The position numbers and the translations under genes were made by a program. This document shows positions 1-11,710 of a stretch of 64,000 nt of DNA, piece after piece. This DNA comes from Arbacia lixula. Its lineage: Eukaryota > Echinodermata > Echinoidea > Arbacioida > Arbaciidae. The stretch is taken from positions 11,659,116 to 11,723,115 of the forward strand of contig OZ022583.1 in the NCBI GenBank assembly GCA_963669155.1. Direction: 5' to 3'. A model generated the notes under the pieces. The model saw only the letters and a program-made list of their open reading frames with translations, had not been told where the DNA came from and made no database searches. Position 1 is the first letter of the stretch; the number at the start of each line of letters is the position of its first letter.

Positions 1-1970
1 GATGGAAACAAAATGTACTGTAATGTAGAATTCAAATACGCACAGCGTGCAGACAGCACTATTAAAGTTAGCCTCTCATGTCAGGCTTCCTTATCTAATG
101 CAAAGTGAATTTGGAGTTATTCTATTCTAATAATTGTCTGATACAGTTAAAGGGGTAAAATGCAAGGTATCAATTTACTATAAGGACTATGAATGTTTTG
201 AAGACCCTTCATATTGGTTTCGAATAAACCGCAGGCGATGCTCGTCCAAATTAATGGGAGAGTAAAAATAATCTACATTAAATACAGCCCTTCATTAAGG
301 TTTATCACTATTATTTATTTTCAATAGCTCAATTAGAGAACAGGATTCCGTAACCATGGTAACTAGAACCAGTTATGAAAATACCAAGTTTGAGAGTTGT
401 TTTGATGAAATATACACGAAATATCCATTTCGATAACGGGGATAAAATCTTTTGTCAAATTGAGAGGGGGCGCTATTCAAGCTAGAGTTCTACGTTTACA
501 TTATACCTCCGTGAAGCTACGTTACACAGACGTTTTACTCTCAACTCTTTGCATGCCGTATGTGACTTGTTTTAACAAGTAATACACACAAATCCCATAG
601 AGCGGCAGTTTATCTGACACACAAAGTGTTAATAGATATCGAGTTGGTCACGCTTCTTATGCTTTGACCGTGGTTTTTGAATAGTCACGAAACTGGTCAC
701 GCGGAGACCTGATACTTTGACAGTTTGTTATTTTGATCGGCTTTCTTTAAAATTTTTCAGGGTTGGACTTAGCTTTGCCATTTGCTTTGGCTTTACCATT
801 AATACTGGCTTTAGGACTAATTGGGGAAAATGGGGTGAGATGTGTCACTTGCAGTTACACAAACATCATTATCAACATCAGAAGCGAGAGGTGAATTCAG
901 GGCTTCAAGTTAGACAAGTTCACACTATCAGTAAAATAAAAAGAGGTGATTCAAAGTTAAGCAAGCCAAAGGAGCAGTATATCCAACAAAAAATTCATAG
1001 TTTTGCAGTGTTTCAAACGCTTCATCACTCATTTTCATGCATTAATTTTTTGTGGTACCAAGTGTTTCATTCTTCATGGTCATTATTGTTGCTAGTGTAG
1101 TATATACTTGTACATTCATTTGTTTAATCAGTTAGCAAATTAGTTTGTTGTTTACTCGTGATTGATCACGCACATGTATGTTCTTTTATATATGTACCTG
1201 ATATGACATAAACATGGACAAAATATGCCTAAGTGGAAAGAGAATGACAGTCAATAAATTATACAAGTATTATTGCAAAAAAGAAAAACAAAGTCTAAAT
1301 TTGTTAATTTAACTTCTTTATTCTCTCTCATTTTACCAAGGTAGCCCCATCAATAAGCAAAGCACTGACTGAGGTCCTGGTTACATCAAACAACAAATAT
1401 AACATATTTAGTGATAAAAATGTGATAATTAGATGTCAGATGTACATAATATAAAGCTCACAGTAACATTCAAGTAATAGATAGAGGAGGAAACTATATA
1501 AAGTATGATAACGAAAAGATGAAAAAAAGATTAACAGAAACATAAACTTTATCATTGACTGTGTATGCTAATTTAAATAATTGTAAGTTGCTCTGATATT
1601 TGACTGAACTTACTTCAAGCAATACCAAATAAGAACAAATAATTTAATCTAATTTTTTCAATCAATCTAATACAGTGTAAGTAAACAGTGAAATATAAAA
1701 ATGTGAAATAGATAATTGTTTTTTATAATTTGGGTCCTGTCAACACTGAAAGAGAAATGAATATAGAAATACATATTATATGTATCCGCCACCTCTCTTC
1801 ACCCCTTGCAAAATGTTTACTAAGAGTTTAAAACAGGGGGGGGGGGGCAGTGAAAAGAATATATGGGGGTACAGGGTGATTCAGTCCCTGCATTGCCAAA
1901 AAAAGAGCCCTTGTCAAAGAGCACTCATTCTCATTTCATGACATCAACCTTGTTGCATATGCCCTCCTTC
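1..1970. other. Left-flank intergenic DNA, no recognised gene
   Basis: AT-rich sequence with no splice-consistent exon or family motif that I can recognise. The longest open frame (717-1100, 127 codons) has a low-complexity, His/Ser/Phe-rich composition and no domain signature, so I do not call it. A poly-G run sits near 1838-1848. The target site of the retrotransposon begins at 1971. Confidence 0.6.
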
Positions 1971-1974
1971 CAAC
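1971..1974. repeat. Target site duplication, left copy (CAAC)
   Basis: CAAC abuts the 5' LTR and is matched by CAAC at 10603-10606 right after the 3' LTR. Four to six bp is usual for integrase-mediated insertion. Confidence 0.85.
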
Positions 1975-2722
1975 TATCAGAGGACAGAATTTTGTGATGA
2001 GAAAGTGTATTATATCGCACAGGCTCGGTTTGCCTATAGGGTTTATTACAGAGTGCCACACAGGGAAACAAACACTCTGTTGTTTTTGGAGAGAGATAAG
2101 GACTAGCCAGTGGCAGCATACAGTTGCCATGGGAATGCCATCCCATGCTACTAATTCCCCAGCTAGTTTCATTTCACCACTTTGGGGCATGTGTACTTGC
2201 ACGTGTTACAAAATATAGTTCTGTTTATTGGTTAATGTTGAGGGTTAGATATGCTATGGGAGAGAAAAGAATGAGCATGTGTTTTGTAAATTATAGTTAA
2301 GGTTATTCAGAATATGAAAATAATAACCAGGAATATGATTTTTACTGGAAGGAGGAGTGATATTTTGGTGAGTGATCAGTCACAGAAAGTGTTGACCCAA
2401 ATAGTTCCGGTGGTCTGGGGCATTGCACCTTGCTCTGCAGAGAAGGGGAGAGGCAATCACAGGTCACGTGGAGGAAATCTGCTGATAACTTCCGCTGTGT
2501 ATCAGCAGTGAGGAGACAGCTCATCGCACGAGGCTGATACCTGTTGTGACCTGTTCAGAAGACAAGTGACGTTTGACTTTGGGGTTTCTTGTTTGTTTCA
2601 TTACTTCGGTAATAAACGTGCATATTACTGTAGGTCAACTGGTACGCTCATTTATTTGAGTACTCTCGGGTATCTAAACCAACCCACCCCCGGGGACACA
2701 TAACAGCCCCCATCCCCCGACA
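1975..2722 (+). repeat. 5' long terminal repeat
   Basis: 748 bp, collinear with 9855-10602 without gaps. Terminal dinucleotides are TA...CA here and TG...CA in the 3' copy. An AATAAA lies at 2611-2616, a plausible polyadenylation signal for the element. It ends in ATCCCCCGACA just before the primer-binding region. Confidence 0.93.
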
Positions 2723-2724
2723 AG

Positions 2725-2742
2725 TGGCGTCACGGACAGGAT
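2725..2742 (+). other. Putative primer-binding site
   Basis: TGGCGTCACGGACAGGAT starts 2 nt after the 5' LTR. The leading TGG is expected for complementarity to a tRNA CCA end. I could not assign the tRNA from memory; complementing it against the host tRNA set would decide. Confidence 0.55.
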
Positions 2743-2859
2743 TTTTGACGTGGAGCAGTGATAGAAACCCCATCGTCGTAGCGGAGGACGAGACCTCAGT
2801 CTGATTGGATCCAGGTGTCACGTGCATGACTGACGGCGAGACAGCATCAAGTCTGGGTG

Positions 2860-3857
2860 AGACGTTCGACTGAGCAGGGCGAGGACGTGATCATCGAACA
2901 CCAGACAGAGCTAGACTGGTTGGCGGTGCTAATGGAACGCTGACTACGTGGCATCGTAGACTGTCACCGTGAGACGTTGACTGATCGGGGCGAGGACGTG
3001 ATCATCGAACACCAGACAGAGCTAGGCTGGTTGGCGGTGCTAATGGAATGCTGACTACGTGGCATCGTAGACTGTCACCGTGAGACATTCGACTGATCAG
3101 GGCGAGGACGTGATCATCGAACACCAGAGCTAGGCTGGTTGGCGGTGCTAATGGAATGCTGATTGCATGGCATCGTAGACTGTCACCATGAGACGTTGAC
3201 TGATCAGGGCGAGGACGTGATCATCGAACACCAGACAGAGCTAGGCTGGTTGGCGGTGCTAATGGAATGCTGACTACGTGGCATCGTAGACTGTCACCGT
3301 GAGACGTTGACTGATCAGGGCGAGGACGTGATCATCGAACACAAGACAGAGCTAGGCTGGTTGGCGGTGCTAATGGAATGCTGACTACGTGGCATCGTAG
3401 ACTGTCACCGTGAGACATTCGACTGATCAGGGCGAGGACGTGATCATCGAACACAAGACAGAGCTAGGCTGGTTGGCGGTGCTAATGGAATGCTGACTAC
3501 GTGGCATCGTAGACTGTCACAGTGAGATGTTCGACTAATCAGGGCGAGGACGTGATCATCGAACACCAGACAGAGCTAGGCTGGTTGGCGGTGCTGATTG
3601 AGTGCTGACTGCATGGCATCGTAGACTGTCACTGTGAGACATTCGACTGATCAGGGCGAGGACGTGATCATCGAACACCAGAGCTAGGCTGGTTGGCGGT
3701 GCTGATGGAGTGCTGACTGCATGGCATCGTAGACTGTCACCGTGAGACGTTGACTGATCAGGGCGAGGACGTGATTATCGAACACCGGACAGAGCTAGGC
3801 TGGTTGGTGGTGCGGATTGAATGCTGACTGCGTGGCATCATAGACAGAGACTGATCA
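2860..3857 (+). repeat. Leader minisatellite, about nine 111-bp tandem units
   Basis: The anchor GAGGACGTGAT(C/T)ATCGAACAC recurs at about 2881, 2991, 3103, 3211, 3322, 3433, 3545, 3658 and 3765, giving periods of 107-113 bp. Each unit also carries the palindrome TGATCA and the blocks GAGCTAGGCTGGTTGG and GGCATCGTAGACTGTCACC. The block fills the untranslated leader between the primer-binding region and gag, where RNA packaging and dimerisation signals normally lie. No conserved reading frame runs through the units because the period varies by amounts not divisible by three. Confidence 0.93.
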
Positions 3858-4012
3858 GAACTGGATGTGGTTCAACCGAGTAGACATCCAAGCTGGATGT
3901 CAGAGTGGTTTAGAGTTACTTACGTAGTTAAGTAATTGTCGGTAATTGTGTACTGAGATTTTATGGTGTTTGTATTTGTTTTCTTTCCCACTGTGAGCCT
4001 TTTGTTACAGCA

Positions 4013-5080
4013 ATGGCAGAATCCGTAACTCAGATGATTGCAGCGCTCACCGATGCGTTACAGGGATTGAATGTGCAACGCGCTCCACCCCCAGTGAAGA
4101 TCAGCAAGTTTCGAGGCCCTTCACGAGGAGAGTTATCACTCCAAGAGTGGCTGGATGAGTTTTCTAGCTATGCTAGACACTATAATCTTACAGGAGAAGC
4201 CAAGGCCCAAGCGCTGTTGGATAATTTAGCTGGAGTGGCTAAAGAAGAGGTCTTGGGCAGGAGTGATGATGTGTGGAAAGACAGCGACAAAATAATTGAC
4301 GTCTTAAAGTCTCTCTTCGCGCCGATTGAGTCTGTCCCTTCTCTCAGCCAAACTTTTCACAACCGAGATCAGCTGGAAGGTGAAACACTCGCTGACTACA
4401 GCCGTGTGCTTATGCGGATGTACGACCGGATGGTGAAGGCGGCACCAGCAGAGGATGACCGGAAAGCATTGGAACGCTTGAGGGATGGGTCACTAAAAGA
4501 GAGATTTGTCAGAGGAGCGAAAGAAAAGTGGGTCCAGCGTGAACTCAGAAGGATTGAGATGGCTGCGAAAGAGAAGACATTTCTTGAAATGCGTGAAGAG
4601 GTGCTGAGCTTCTTTCGGGATCAGGAGCCAGTCAGGAAGCCCCGAGTTCATGAGATTTTCACGGAGCGAGTGGATATTAGTCCCACCACACAACACCATG
4701 GAAAAAATGGACCCGACTTGCAGGGCGAGCTGTCCGAGCTGAAGAAGGATGTGGCTAAACTCGCAAAAAGTGTGCAAGCACTCATGCAAGCACAGACCAA
4801 TCCTCCCAGAGTGCAGCCCAAGAGAGGGAGAGACAAGTTGAAATGTTATAACTGCTTGCAGAAAGGCCACACAAAGCAGGAATGTACAAAGGATATTGTG
4901 TGTTTCAACTGTATGAAGGAGGGGCATTCAAGTAAGGACTGCCCAACGAAGAAGCAGGAAGCAAGCTCCGCGCCAGAAGCATCTACCAGTGCACCTGATA
5001 CACCAGTGCACCCAGGAGCTAACCAAGGGAGTGTAGTGGCTGGTGAAACTTCATTTCAACCTGATTTGGTGGATCATTAA
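4013..5080 (+). CDS. gag: Retrotransposon Gag-like polyprotein, intact frame
   Basis: The frame is 355 codons, opening with MAESVTQMIAALTDAL. The first two thirds look like a retrotransposon capsid/matrix region: the segment around residues 40-130 has aromatic and Leu-rich helices and a DQLEGETLADYSRVLMRMY stretch. The C-terminal part is basic and carries two CCHC zinc knuckles, at residues 278-291 (CYNCLQKGHTKQEC) and 297-310 (CFNCMKEGHSSKDC), which bind nucleic acid. It ends at TAA 5078-5080. The protease-like DTG that follows is in the same reading frame, so in functional relatives gag and pro may have been joined or separated by a leaky stop. The role is packaging of element RNA into cytoplasmic particles. 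Confidence 0.85.
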   Translation: MAESVTQMIAALTDALQGLNVQRAPPPVKISKFRGPSRGELSLQEWLDEFSSYARHYNLTGEAKAQALLDNLAGVAKEEVLGRSDDVWKDSDKIIDVLKSLFAPIESVPSLSQTFHNRDQLEGETLADYSRVLMRMYDRMVKAAPAEDDRKALERLRDGSLKERFVRGAKEKWVQRELRRIEMAAKEKTFLEMREEVLSFFRDQEPVRKPRVHEIFTERVDISPTTQHHGKNGPDLQGELSELKKDVAKLAKSVQALMQAQTNPPRVQPKRGRDKLKCYNCLQKGHTKQECTKDIVCFNCMKEGHSSKDCPTKKQEASSAPEASTSAPDTPVHPGANQGSVVAGETSFQPDLVDH

Positions 5081-5089
5081 ATTGCCAGA

Positions 5090-8000
5090 AGTCCATGCTG
5101 TATGATAGCAATTGGAGGTGTGCAAGTGGGATGTGTCGTCGATACAGGTGCCGAAGCATCCATTATTCCTGCTTCGCTCTATCATGAGGAGTTGAAGAGT
5201 AAGCTCGGATAGCTGCAGGATACGACAGGGCCGACACATCACCGACCCATCCATCTTCGGTGAGATGAAGACTGCAGTTGGTGGTCCTGTAAGAGAGGCA
5301 AAGGGTCCTGACGTTAATGTGAGCTCCATTAAGATTCACCCGGTGAGTGACGAAGTTCTTCCTCCCTTCACAGTGAGGCGCGTTATCTGCAACTGGAGTG
5401 CAAAGGATAGGAGCATGCTTCCCAGTGATGTTGTGGTACATCCTACGTCCAGTATGGTCAAAGCAGAGGTGAAAGCTTTCGAGGGACTACATCGCCTAGA
5501 GTCTGGCTCCCCTCTTGATGTACTGCTGGCGAATGAAACTGGTGAAGAAGTTCAACTCACACGAAACACTACAGTAGCTGAGGCATCAGTAGGAACGATG
5601 AAGCCGGAAGTCGTGCCAGGAGTGCGAGACGAAAAAATCGTGGAGTCACTATGCAAAGTGGTGCAGGATGATGCCCACTGTGGTGCTGCAAAATGTGAGG
5701 ATGCTACAAAAATAGCAGTTGAGGTTGCGGAGCTACCCCCAGGCGTGATGTTAGAAGGGCTGTCAAAAGAGACAGAGGCGAAAGTTGCCAAGCTGCTTGA
5801 CAAACATGCTGCAGTGTTTTCAGCTGGAACATTTGATCTGGGAGAGTGTAATGTCGTCCCACATGAGATTCAGATGAGGGATGGGCCTGCAATCAGACTC
5901 CCATACAGACTCATACCTCTCGCTCTGATGTCTAAAGTCAAGAAGATGCTCCAAGAGATGCTCGAGCAAGGAATTATTCGTCCATCCAAGAGTCCCTATG
6001 CAAGTCCTGCTGTACTCGTTAAGAAGAAAGATGGGTCAGTTAGACTGTGCATAGATTACAGGAAAATCAATGAGCGTACAGTGAAAGATTCGTTTCCCTT
6101 GCCCCGTATTGAGGAGACTTTGGAGGCACTGAGAGAGGCGAGATACTTCTCAACAATGGATCTTGCGCACGGATATTTTCAGGGGGTGATGGACTTAGCA
6201 TCCGTGGATAAGACGGCGTTTCGGGTTCCCTGGGGGCTATACGAGTTCACTCATATGCCACAAGGACTGACAAACAGTCCCAGCACATTTCAGCAGACGA
6301 TGGAATATATCCTGGGTGATTTGAATTTGAGTCAGCTCATTCTGTACTTGGATGACATTCTTGTATTTTCCCCCACGGTTGAGGAGCATATTCAGAGGTT
6401 GGATGTAGTCTTATCTAGGCTGGCGGCAAATGGACTGTAAGTGAAGGGGAAGAAATGTCAATTCTTCCGTCAACAAGTGGAGTACTTGGGACATGTGGTT
6501 TCCAGTAACGGAGTACAGGTGGACCCTGGGAAAGTAGAAAAGGTCAAGACCTGGCCACGACCACAGAATGGGAGAGAAGTCAGCTCGTTCCTCGGATTGG
6601 CTTCATACTATCGGCGCTTTATTCGAGGTTTCTCACAGATCGCTGGTCCCTTGCATCAAGTTGCCCTGAAGGGGAAAGGAAACAAAGCAGCATTTCATTG
6701 GGGCAAGGAACAAGAGGATGCTTTTGTTGAGTTGAAGTTATTGCTGACCGAGTCACCCGTACTGGCCTATCCCAAGTTTGACCAGGACTTTGTACTTGAA
6801 GTGGACGCTTCCATGCGAGGGTTAGGATCCTGTCTGCTTCAGAGGGGGGATGATGGACAACTTCACCCTATAGCTTACGCTAGCAGATGTCTTGGTGGCT
6901 CAGAGAAGAAATACACTGACATAAGCAGCTTCAAGATTGAGCTGTTAGCCCTGAAAGGGCTGTAACGGAGAAGTTTGGACCGTATCTCATGAGTGCCCAT
7001 TGCGAAGTCCTGACAGATAACAACTCCTTAGCTCATTTATCCACAGCCAAGTTGGGAGCTACAGAGCTCAGGTGGGCTGCTCAGCTAGTACCTTTTGACA
7101 TTGACATTAAGTACAGGACAGGCAAGAGTAACAGGTGCGCGGATGCCCTCAGCAGGCGACCAGATGACATGACAAGCGAAATGGTAGCTACGATGGTGGA
7201 TGAGGCAACCAGCTCCTCAGCACTACCCAGAGATGAGTTGCAGTCGCAGTGCCCGACGGCCGTGCAAGTATGTCGAGGGGAGATATATGATCAGCCAAGA
7301 TGAGGTGTACTGCCTTCATACAATCATGACCAGGTGGCAGCGATGCAAAAGGATGATGAGGCGCTCGGAGTAGTGTGGCGGTTGTGGGAGAGAAAGTGGA
7401 GGCCAGGAGAGGAGTTGGATATTCAGGAGAGCCAACAGAGTCCGGGATGGCTGAGGGAGTGGGCCAACTACAAGGAGTACAGAGGTGTACTATACAGGGA
7501 AGTAAATGACCCCATTTCTGGACCCATTCAGCAGCTACTCATTCCAGAAGCACTACAAGAGACTATGCTGGAAATGACACACGATAAATGGGGCCATCAA
7601 GGGGTTGACCGCACCCTCCGTTTGCTGAGAGAGAGATGCTACTGGCCTGGCATAAGTCAGTACACTAGGGAGTACATCAGGAGATGTTTCAGATGTGTTT
7701 TATCCAAGACTCCTACACCTACAGTGCGACCTCCTCTATGTCACCTGCTAGCTTTCTGCCCTCAAGAGATACTGGCCATAGATTTTTTGAAGTTAGATCG
7801 AGGGAAAGGAGGGTTCGAAGATGTGCTTGTGTTCACAGATGTATTCAGTAAATATGCGCAAGCTGTGCCATGTCGTGATCAGTCAGCTTTGACAGTGGCC
7901 AAGGTGTTGAGGGACCAATGAATCGCACATTATGGGGTACCAGCCAGGATTCACTCCGATCAGGGCAGGTCATTTGAGGGTGACGTCATTAGAGAACTGT

Positions 8001-8910
8001 GCAAGCTCTATGGAATCGCAAAGTCCCACACTACAGCTTATCATCCGGCTGGAAATGGCCAGTGTGAGAGATTGAACAAGACTTTGTGTGCTAGATCCCA
8101 AAGAACGCAGGAAATGGCCCGAACTTATGCAGCACCTACTCTTCGTGTACAATTCAACACCACACAAGGTGACTAGAGAGACGCCATATTTCCTGATGTT
8201 TGGCAGGAAGCCATCGTTGCCTATTGATAACATGTTGAATCGCTCGATGAGTAACTGGAATGAGGATCATGTTGCGACGCACGAATACACTGTAGCTCAT
8301 ACAGAAAGCTCACCGCATTGTGTCAGATCGACTCAGAGAGGCAGCTAAAAAGGAAGAAACAAGGCACAACCAACATACTTCTGCTGCTCCATTGGAGGTT
8401 GGAGATCGAGTGCTCAGAGAGAGAAATGCTTTCACTGGGAGGCACAAGTTACAAGACAAGTTCTTTGAAATGTCTCATGTAGTCGTTGATAAGAATGAGG
8501 AGAATGACGTGTACAAAGTACGGCCCGCCATGGGAGGAGAAGCTAAGTGGGTTAATCGTCGACAACTTGTGCAGGATCCCCGTGCAGAAGAGAACCCATT
8601 GTGTAATGTGTTACCAGAAGCCTTGCCGAGTAACGATAGTGCAAATGGAAATGGCGAGGAGCACGGCCATGACAATCATCGCAGCATTCACGAGCACAAT
8701 GACTCCAGTGACACTGAAGATGACTGCAGTGAGGATGACGATGATCATTGGAATTTGGAATGGAGATACAATGGTCTGCCTGATAAGGAAGAACTGTCGG
8801 GAATGGTTGAAGAGAGGCCGCTACCAAGACGATCAAGTAGATCGACGAAGGGAGTGCACCATAACCCAGAGCATTGGCCGAGGTCATCGATCAGTAGGCC
8901 GTCTCACTGA
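5090..8910 (+). pseudogene. pol: Broken pol (protease, RT, RNase H, integrase) of the Ty3/Gypsy element
   Basis: Domains appear in order but across several frames. The protease D-T-G is at 5141-5149, in the gag frame, with a TAG at 5210-5212. The reverse transcriptase lies in 5265-6440 with the YLDD active site at 6345-6356, followed by TAA at 6438-6440. The same frame resumes at 6441 with the connection and the RNase H start (VDASMRGLGSCLLQ). A TAA at 6963-6965 and a frame change precede 6989-7303. A TGA at 7301-7303 precedes the integrase zinc-binding region (HDKWGHQGVD...CFRC, within 7334-7921), then a TGA at 7919-7921. The integrase core continues past it (HSDQG near 7951; [10 protein letters not shown] near 8055). 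Frames then change near 8088 and 8320. The last frame (8320-8910) holds the integrase C-terminus and an Asp/Glu-rich tail. No env follows. Two of the TGA stops could be decayed CGA codons. This copy cannot make a complete Pol. Confidence 0.92.
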
Positions 8911-9842
8911 GTATTGAAGCTTGTTCCATGTAACAAGCGGGGAAGAAATACTTGTAGCAAACCCTGAGAAGTAAGTATATTTTGCACTTCAAATGGTAAA
9001 AGTGATAAATTTCAGGGAGGAATATGTTCTGTTGCTTCCATGTCGTGAAGTGGGATGCACTTCCCTCATTTTGTACATAGAGTCAGGATACCTGGTATCA
9101 GTGGAGTGGATAGTGATTTATCTCAGAGGTATGAGTTTTAGGAGTTGAGATACATCATCTCATTTTCAGCTCATTCTCAGGTCATATAGACGATGAATGG
9201 TTCATTGTTATGTTTGCATGAAGTATTTGTACTTTTGTGCATCATACAGCACTTAGAACCCTTTTTACATACAAGTGGTTGTATGCAAATTGTCCTAGAT
9301 TGAATGTATACAGGTTAAGGTATACATGAGGCCTTTTTTTTTATAACAGTAGTGGTGTACTGATTATCAAAGGTTGAATGTGTACGGGTTGTATACATGA
9401 AGAATTTCAGGTATACCAGTTGTGTATGCATGTTATTACAGGTATTCTATGGAAGTTATTCCTTGTATACATGAAGATTTGGAGTGTTTCACATTGTGTA
9501 TCTTAATTCAAGGTATATACCACATGCATAGATGTCGATACCCTGATATCTATGTGGTTTGATAGTTTGGATATAAGGAGCAGATGGATGTACCATGATA
9601 GGCTTGTTTGTGGTTGCAGGTCTCAATAATCTGACTTTTGGATTATAAATGCATACAGGATTTGCATGTGGTTTTGTGTAGGCAGTGGTGAAATTTCATT
9701 TGGATTTCAAAGGTGCCGTTCCAATGTTGGTATGGATAATTCAGTGACTTACCAGTATATGGGAGAATAGTTTAAAGGTGTTTGTATGCTTTCTATTCTT
9801 ACCAGAATGAATGTTATGGAACAATCAAGACGAATGTTCCCC
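8911..9842 (+). other. Non-coding 3' region of the retrotransposon
   Basis: About 930 bp between the end of pol and the 3' polypurine tract with no meaningful reading frame. It begins just upstream of a polypurine-tract copy (8935-8946). The part from 9290 to 9560 repeats short AT-rich blocks around TATACATGA. The position is where an env gene would lie in errantiviruses, but I see no envelope features. Confidence 0.6.
8935..8946 (+). other. Internal copy of the polypurine tract
   Basis: AAGCGGGGAAGA, identical over 12 nt to the tract at 9843-9854 that abuts the 3' LTR, but 908 bp upstream and right after pol. It could serve as a second plus-strand primer or be the remnant of an older 3' end. 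Confidence 0.55.
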
Positions 9843-9854
9843 AAGCGGGGAAGA
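9843..9854 (+). other. 3' polypurine tract
   Basis: AAGCGGGGAAGA ends at the base before the 3' LTR TGTC. This is the expected plus-strand primer position. Confidence 0.8.
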
Positions 9855-10602
9855 TGTCAGAGGACAGAATTTTGTGATGAGAAAGTGTATTATATCGCAC
9901 AGGCTTGGTTTGCCTATAGGGTTTATTACAGAGTGCCACACAGGGAAACAAACACTCTGTTGTTTTTGGCGAGAGATAAGGACAAGCCAGTGGCAGCATA
10001 CAGTTGCCATGGGAATGCCATCCCATGCTACTAATTCCCCAGCTAGTTTCACTTCACCACTTTGGGGCATGTGTACTTGCACGTGTTACAAAATATAGTT
10101 CTGTTTGTTGGTTAATGTTGAGGGTTAGATATGCTATGGGAGAGAAAAGAATGAGCATGTGTTTTGTAAATTATAGTTAAGGTTATTCAGAATATGAAAA
10201 TAATAACCAGGAATATGATTTTTACTGGAAGGAGGAGTGATATTTTGGTGAGTGGTCAGTCACAGAAAGTGTTGAGCTAAACAGTTCCAGTGGTCTGGGG
10301 CATTGCACCTTGCTCTGCAGAGAAGGGGAGAGGCAATCACAGGTCACGTGGAGGAAATCTGCTGATAACTTCCGCTGTGTATCAGCAGTGAGGAGACAGC
10401 TCATCGCACGAGGCTGATAGCTGTTGTGACCTGTTCAGAAGACAAGTGACGTTTGACTCTGGGGTTTCTTGTTTGTTTTATTACTTCGGTAATAAACGAG
10501 CATATTACTGTAGGTCAACTGGTACGCTCATTTATTTGAGTACTCTCGGGTATCTAAACCAACCCACCCCCTAGGGCACATAACAGCCCCCATCCCCCGA
10601 CA
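9855..10602 (+). repeat. 3' long terminal repeat
   Basis: 748 bp starting TGTCAGAGGACAG and ending CCCCCGACA, collinear with the 5' LTR at an offset of 7880 bp. The right target duplication CAAC follows at 10603-10606. Confidence 0.93.
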
Positions 10603-10606
10603 CAAC

Positions 10607-11710
10607 AATTTCTGCATAGCTCTTTTCTATCTACGTCCTTTATTTTGACATTAGATGGGATTATATTAAAATCAAATTATTTCTTTAATGCATCTAAAAT
10701 GCATAGGAGAAGGTGGGAGGGATAAAGAATGAGGGGAAGAATGACATGGCTGCCACCATCCCCTTTCATTATCTTTATCTTACATAAAGGATTTTTGAGT
10801 GTTTTTTTGTTTTTTACTTCCATCAGGGTGCCCTAAACTTGGACCAGTGAATATAATAGTATGATTTGAAATGAAAAGATATCACAGGTTTGTACAGTTA
10901 ATAAAGGTAACTATATTGCAAAGACATCAACTTTCAAGAGAATTCTTACGTGATTAATTCAACTTCTCAGGAATTAAAACATACATGATTTCGATTGGCA
11001 GACAACTTGAAGTTAATGAAAATGTAAATCATAAAATATACAGCGTATCTCATTGGAAATCTTTGGTGCTGTATGGGTAACAGCAATGCATACTGAAATA
11101 CAAAGGTATCAATGAACTTGAATGGGTATAGGCTTTGTGTAACAGCATCAAATCATTCTAGAAAATAAACAGCATTGGTATAGTCTAGTCATTGAAACAA
11201 AGCGTACATTTGTATAGTTTGACTATGCCCAAAATACAGGTACAGTGTAGGATTGTACTCCATTTGACTTCTGACTAAGCATTCTTGATAACCTGTGTCT
11301 CCTAACCTGTTTTTTTTTAAACTGAGCCTGCAAACATGGGGGCTGGCTTTTCTCCACTCAGTTACTGAGCAGCACGACTCCTGCATAATCTGCAGTATGG
11401 ACAATAGATATCAGGCTATGAATAAAATTCCTTTGTAGGGCGCAAATTAGCCACACCCTTTTGATTACTGCAGTTCCATGGCAACTGTTGACATCCCAAT
11501 TGGACCAGAGTTCTCGAAGCCCCAAAATCTAACAGTGGGCAACAGGTTAAATAAATGTTGTGGTTAGCATATAGAGCCATTGCAATATGAGAATAGCACA
11601 GTTCATAAGCAATTGTGGAATGGTCAACAAGTGTAGAAAAAATAAAACTTGATACATGTGGTTGTTTTCATTTCTTTGGCATGAATCTCACAGGTTTTAA
11701 TCACCGCTGA
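10607..11710. other. 3' flank of the serine hydrolase gene
   Basis: AT-rich DNA with no recognised coding region, containing the downstream side of the minus-strand hydrolase gene. On the minus strand an ATTAAA lies about 10 nt beyond the stop codon, probably too close to serve, and an AATAAA (TTTATT on the plus strand) lies near 10640. The true 3' end of that transcript cannot be fixed from sequence alone. Confidence 0.5.

Larger units (their letters stand above)
1975..10602 (+). mobile_element. Ty3/Gypsy-type LTR retrotransposon, full-length but coding-defective
   Basis: Two direct LTRs of 748 bp each (1975-2722 and 9855-10602) bound an 8.6-kb unit. The 3' LTR begins TGTC and ends GACA; the 5' LTR begins TATC, a single change from TGTC. 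The 4-bp sequence CAAC directly flanks both ends (1971-1974 and 10603-10606), a target site duplication. By eye I count about 18 differences between the LTRs (about 2.4 percent), so insertion is fairly recent but not new. Internal order is leader with tandem repeats, gag with two zinc knuckles, protease, reverse transcriptase, RNase H, integrase. This domain order (integrase after RNase H) is that of Ty3/Gypsy rather than Ty1/Copia. There is no envelope-like reading frame. Several stops and frame changes in pol make this copy non-autonomous today. Confidence 0.95.

Noticed and set aside
717..1100. Open frame of 127 codons on the plus strand
   Set aside because: No domain or splice signals and a biased composition; a frame of this length is expected by chance.
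8911..9842. Envelope gene of an errantivirus
   Set aside because: No open frame, signal peptide or membrane segment in the region.
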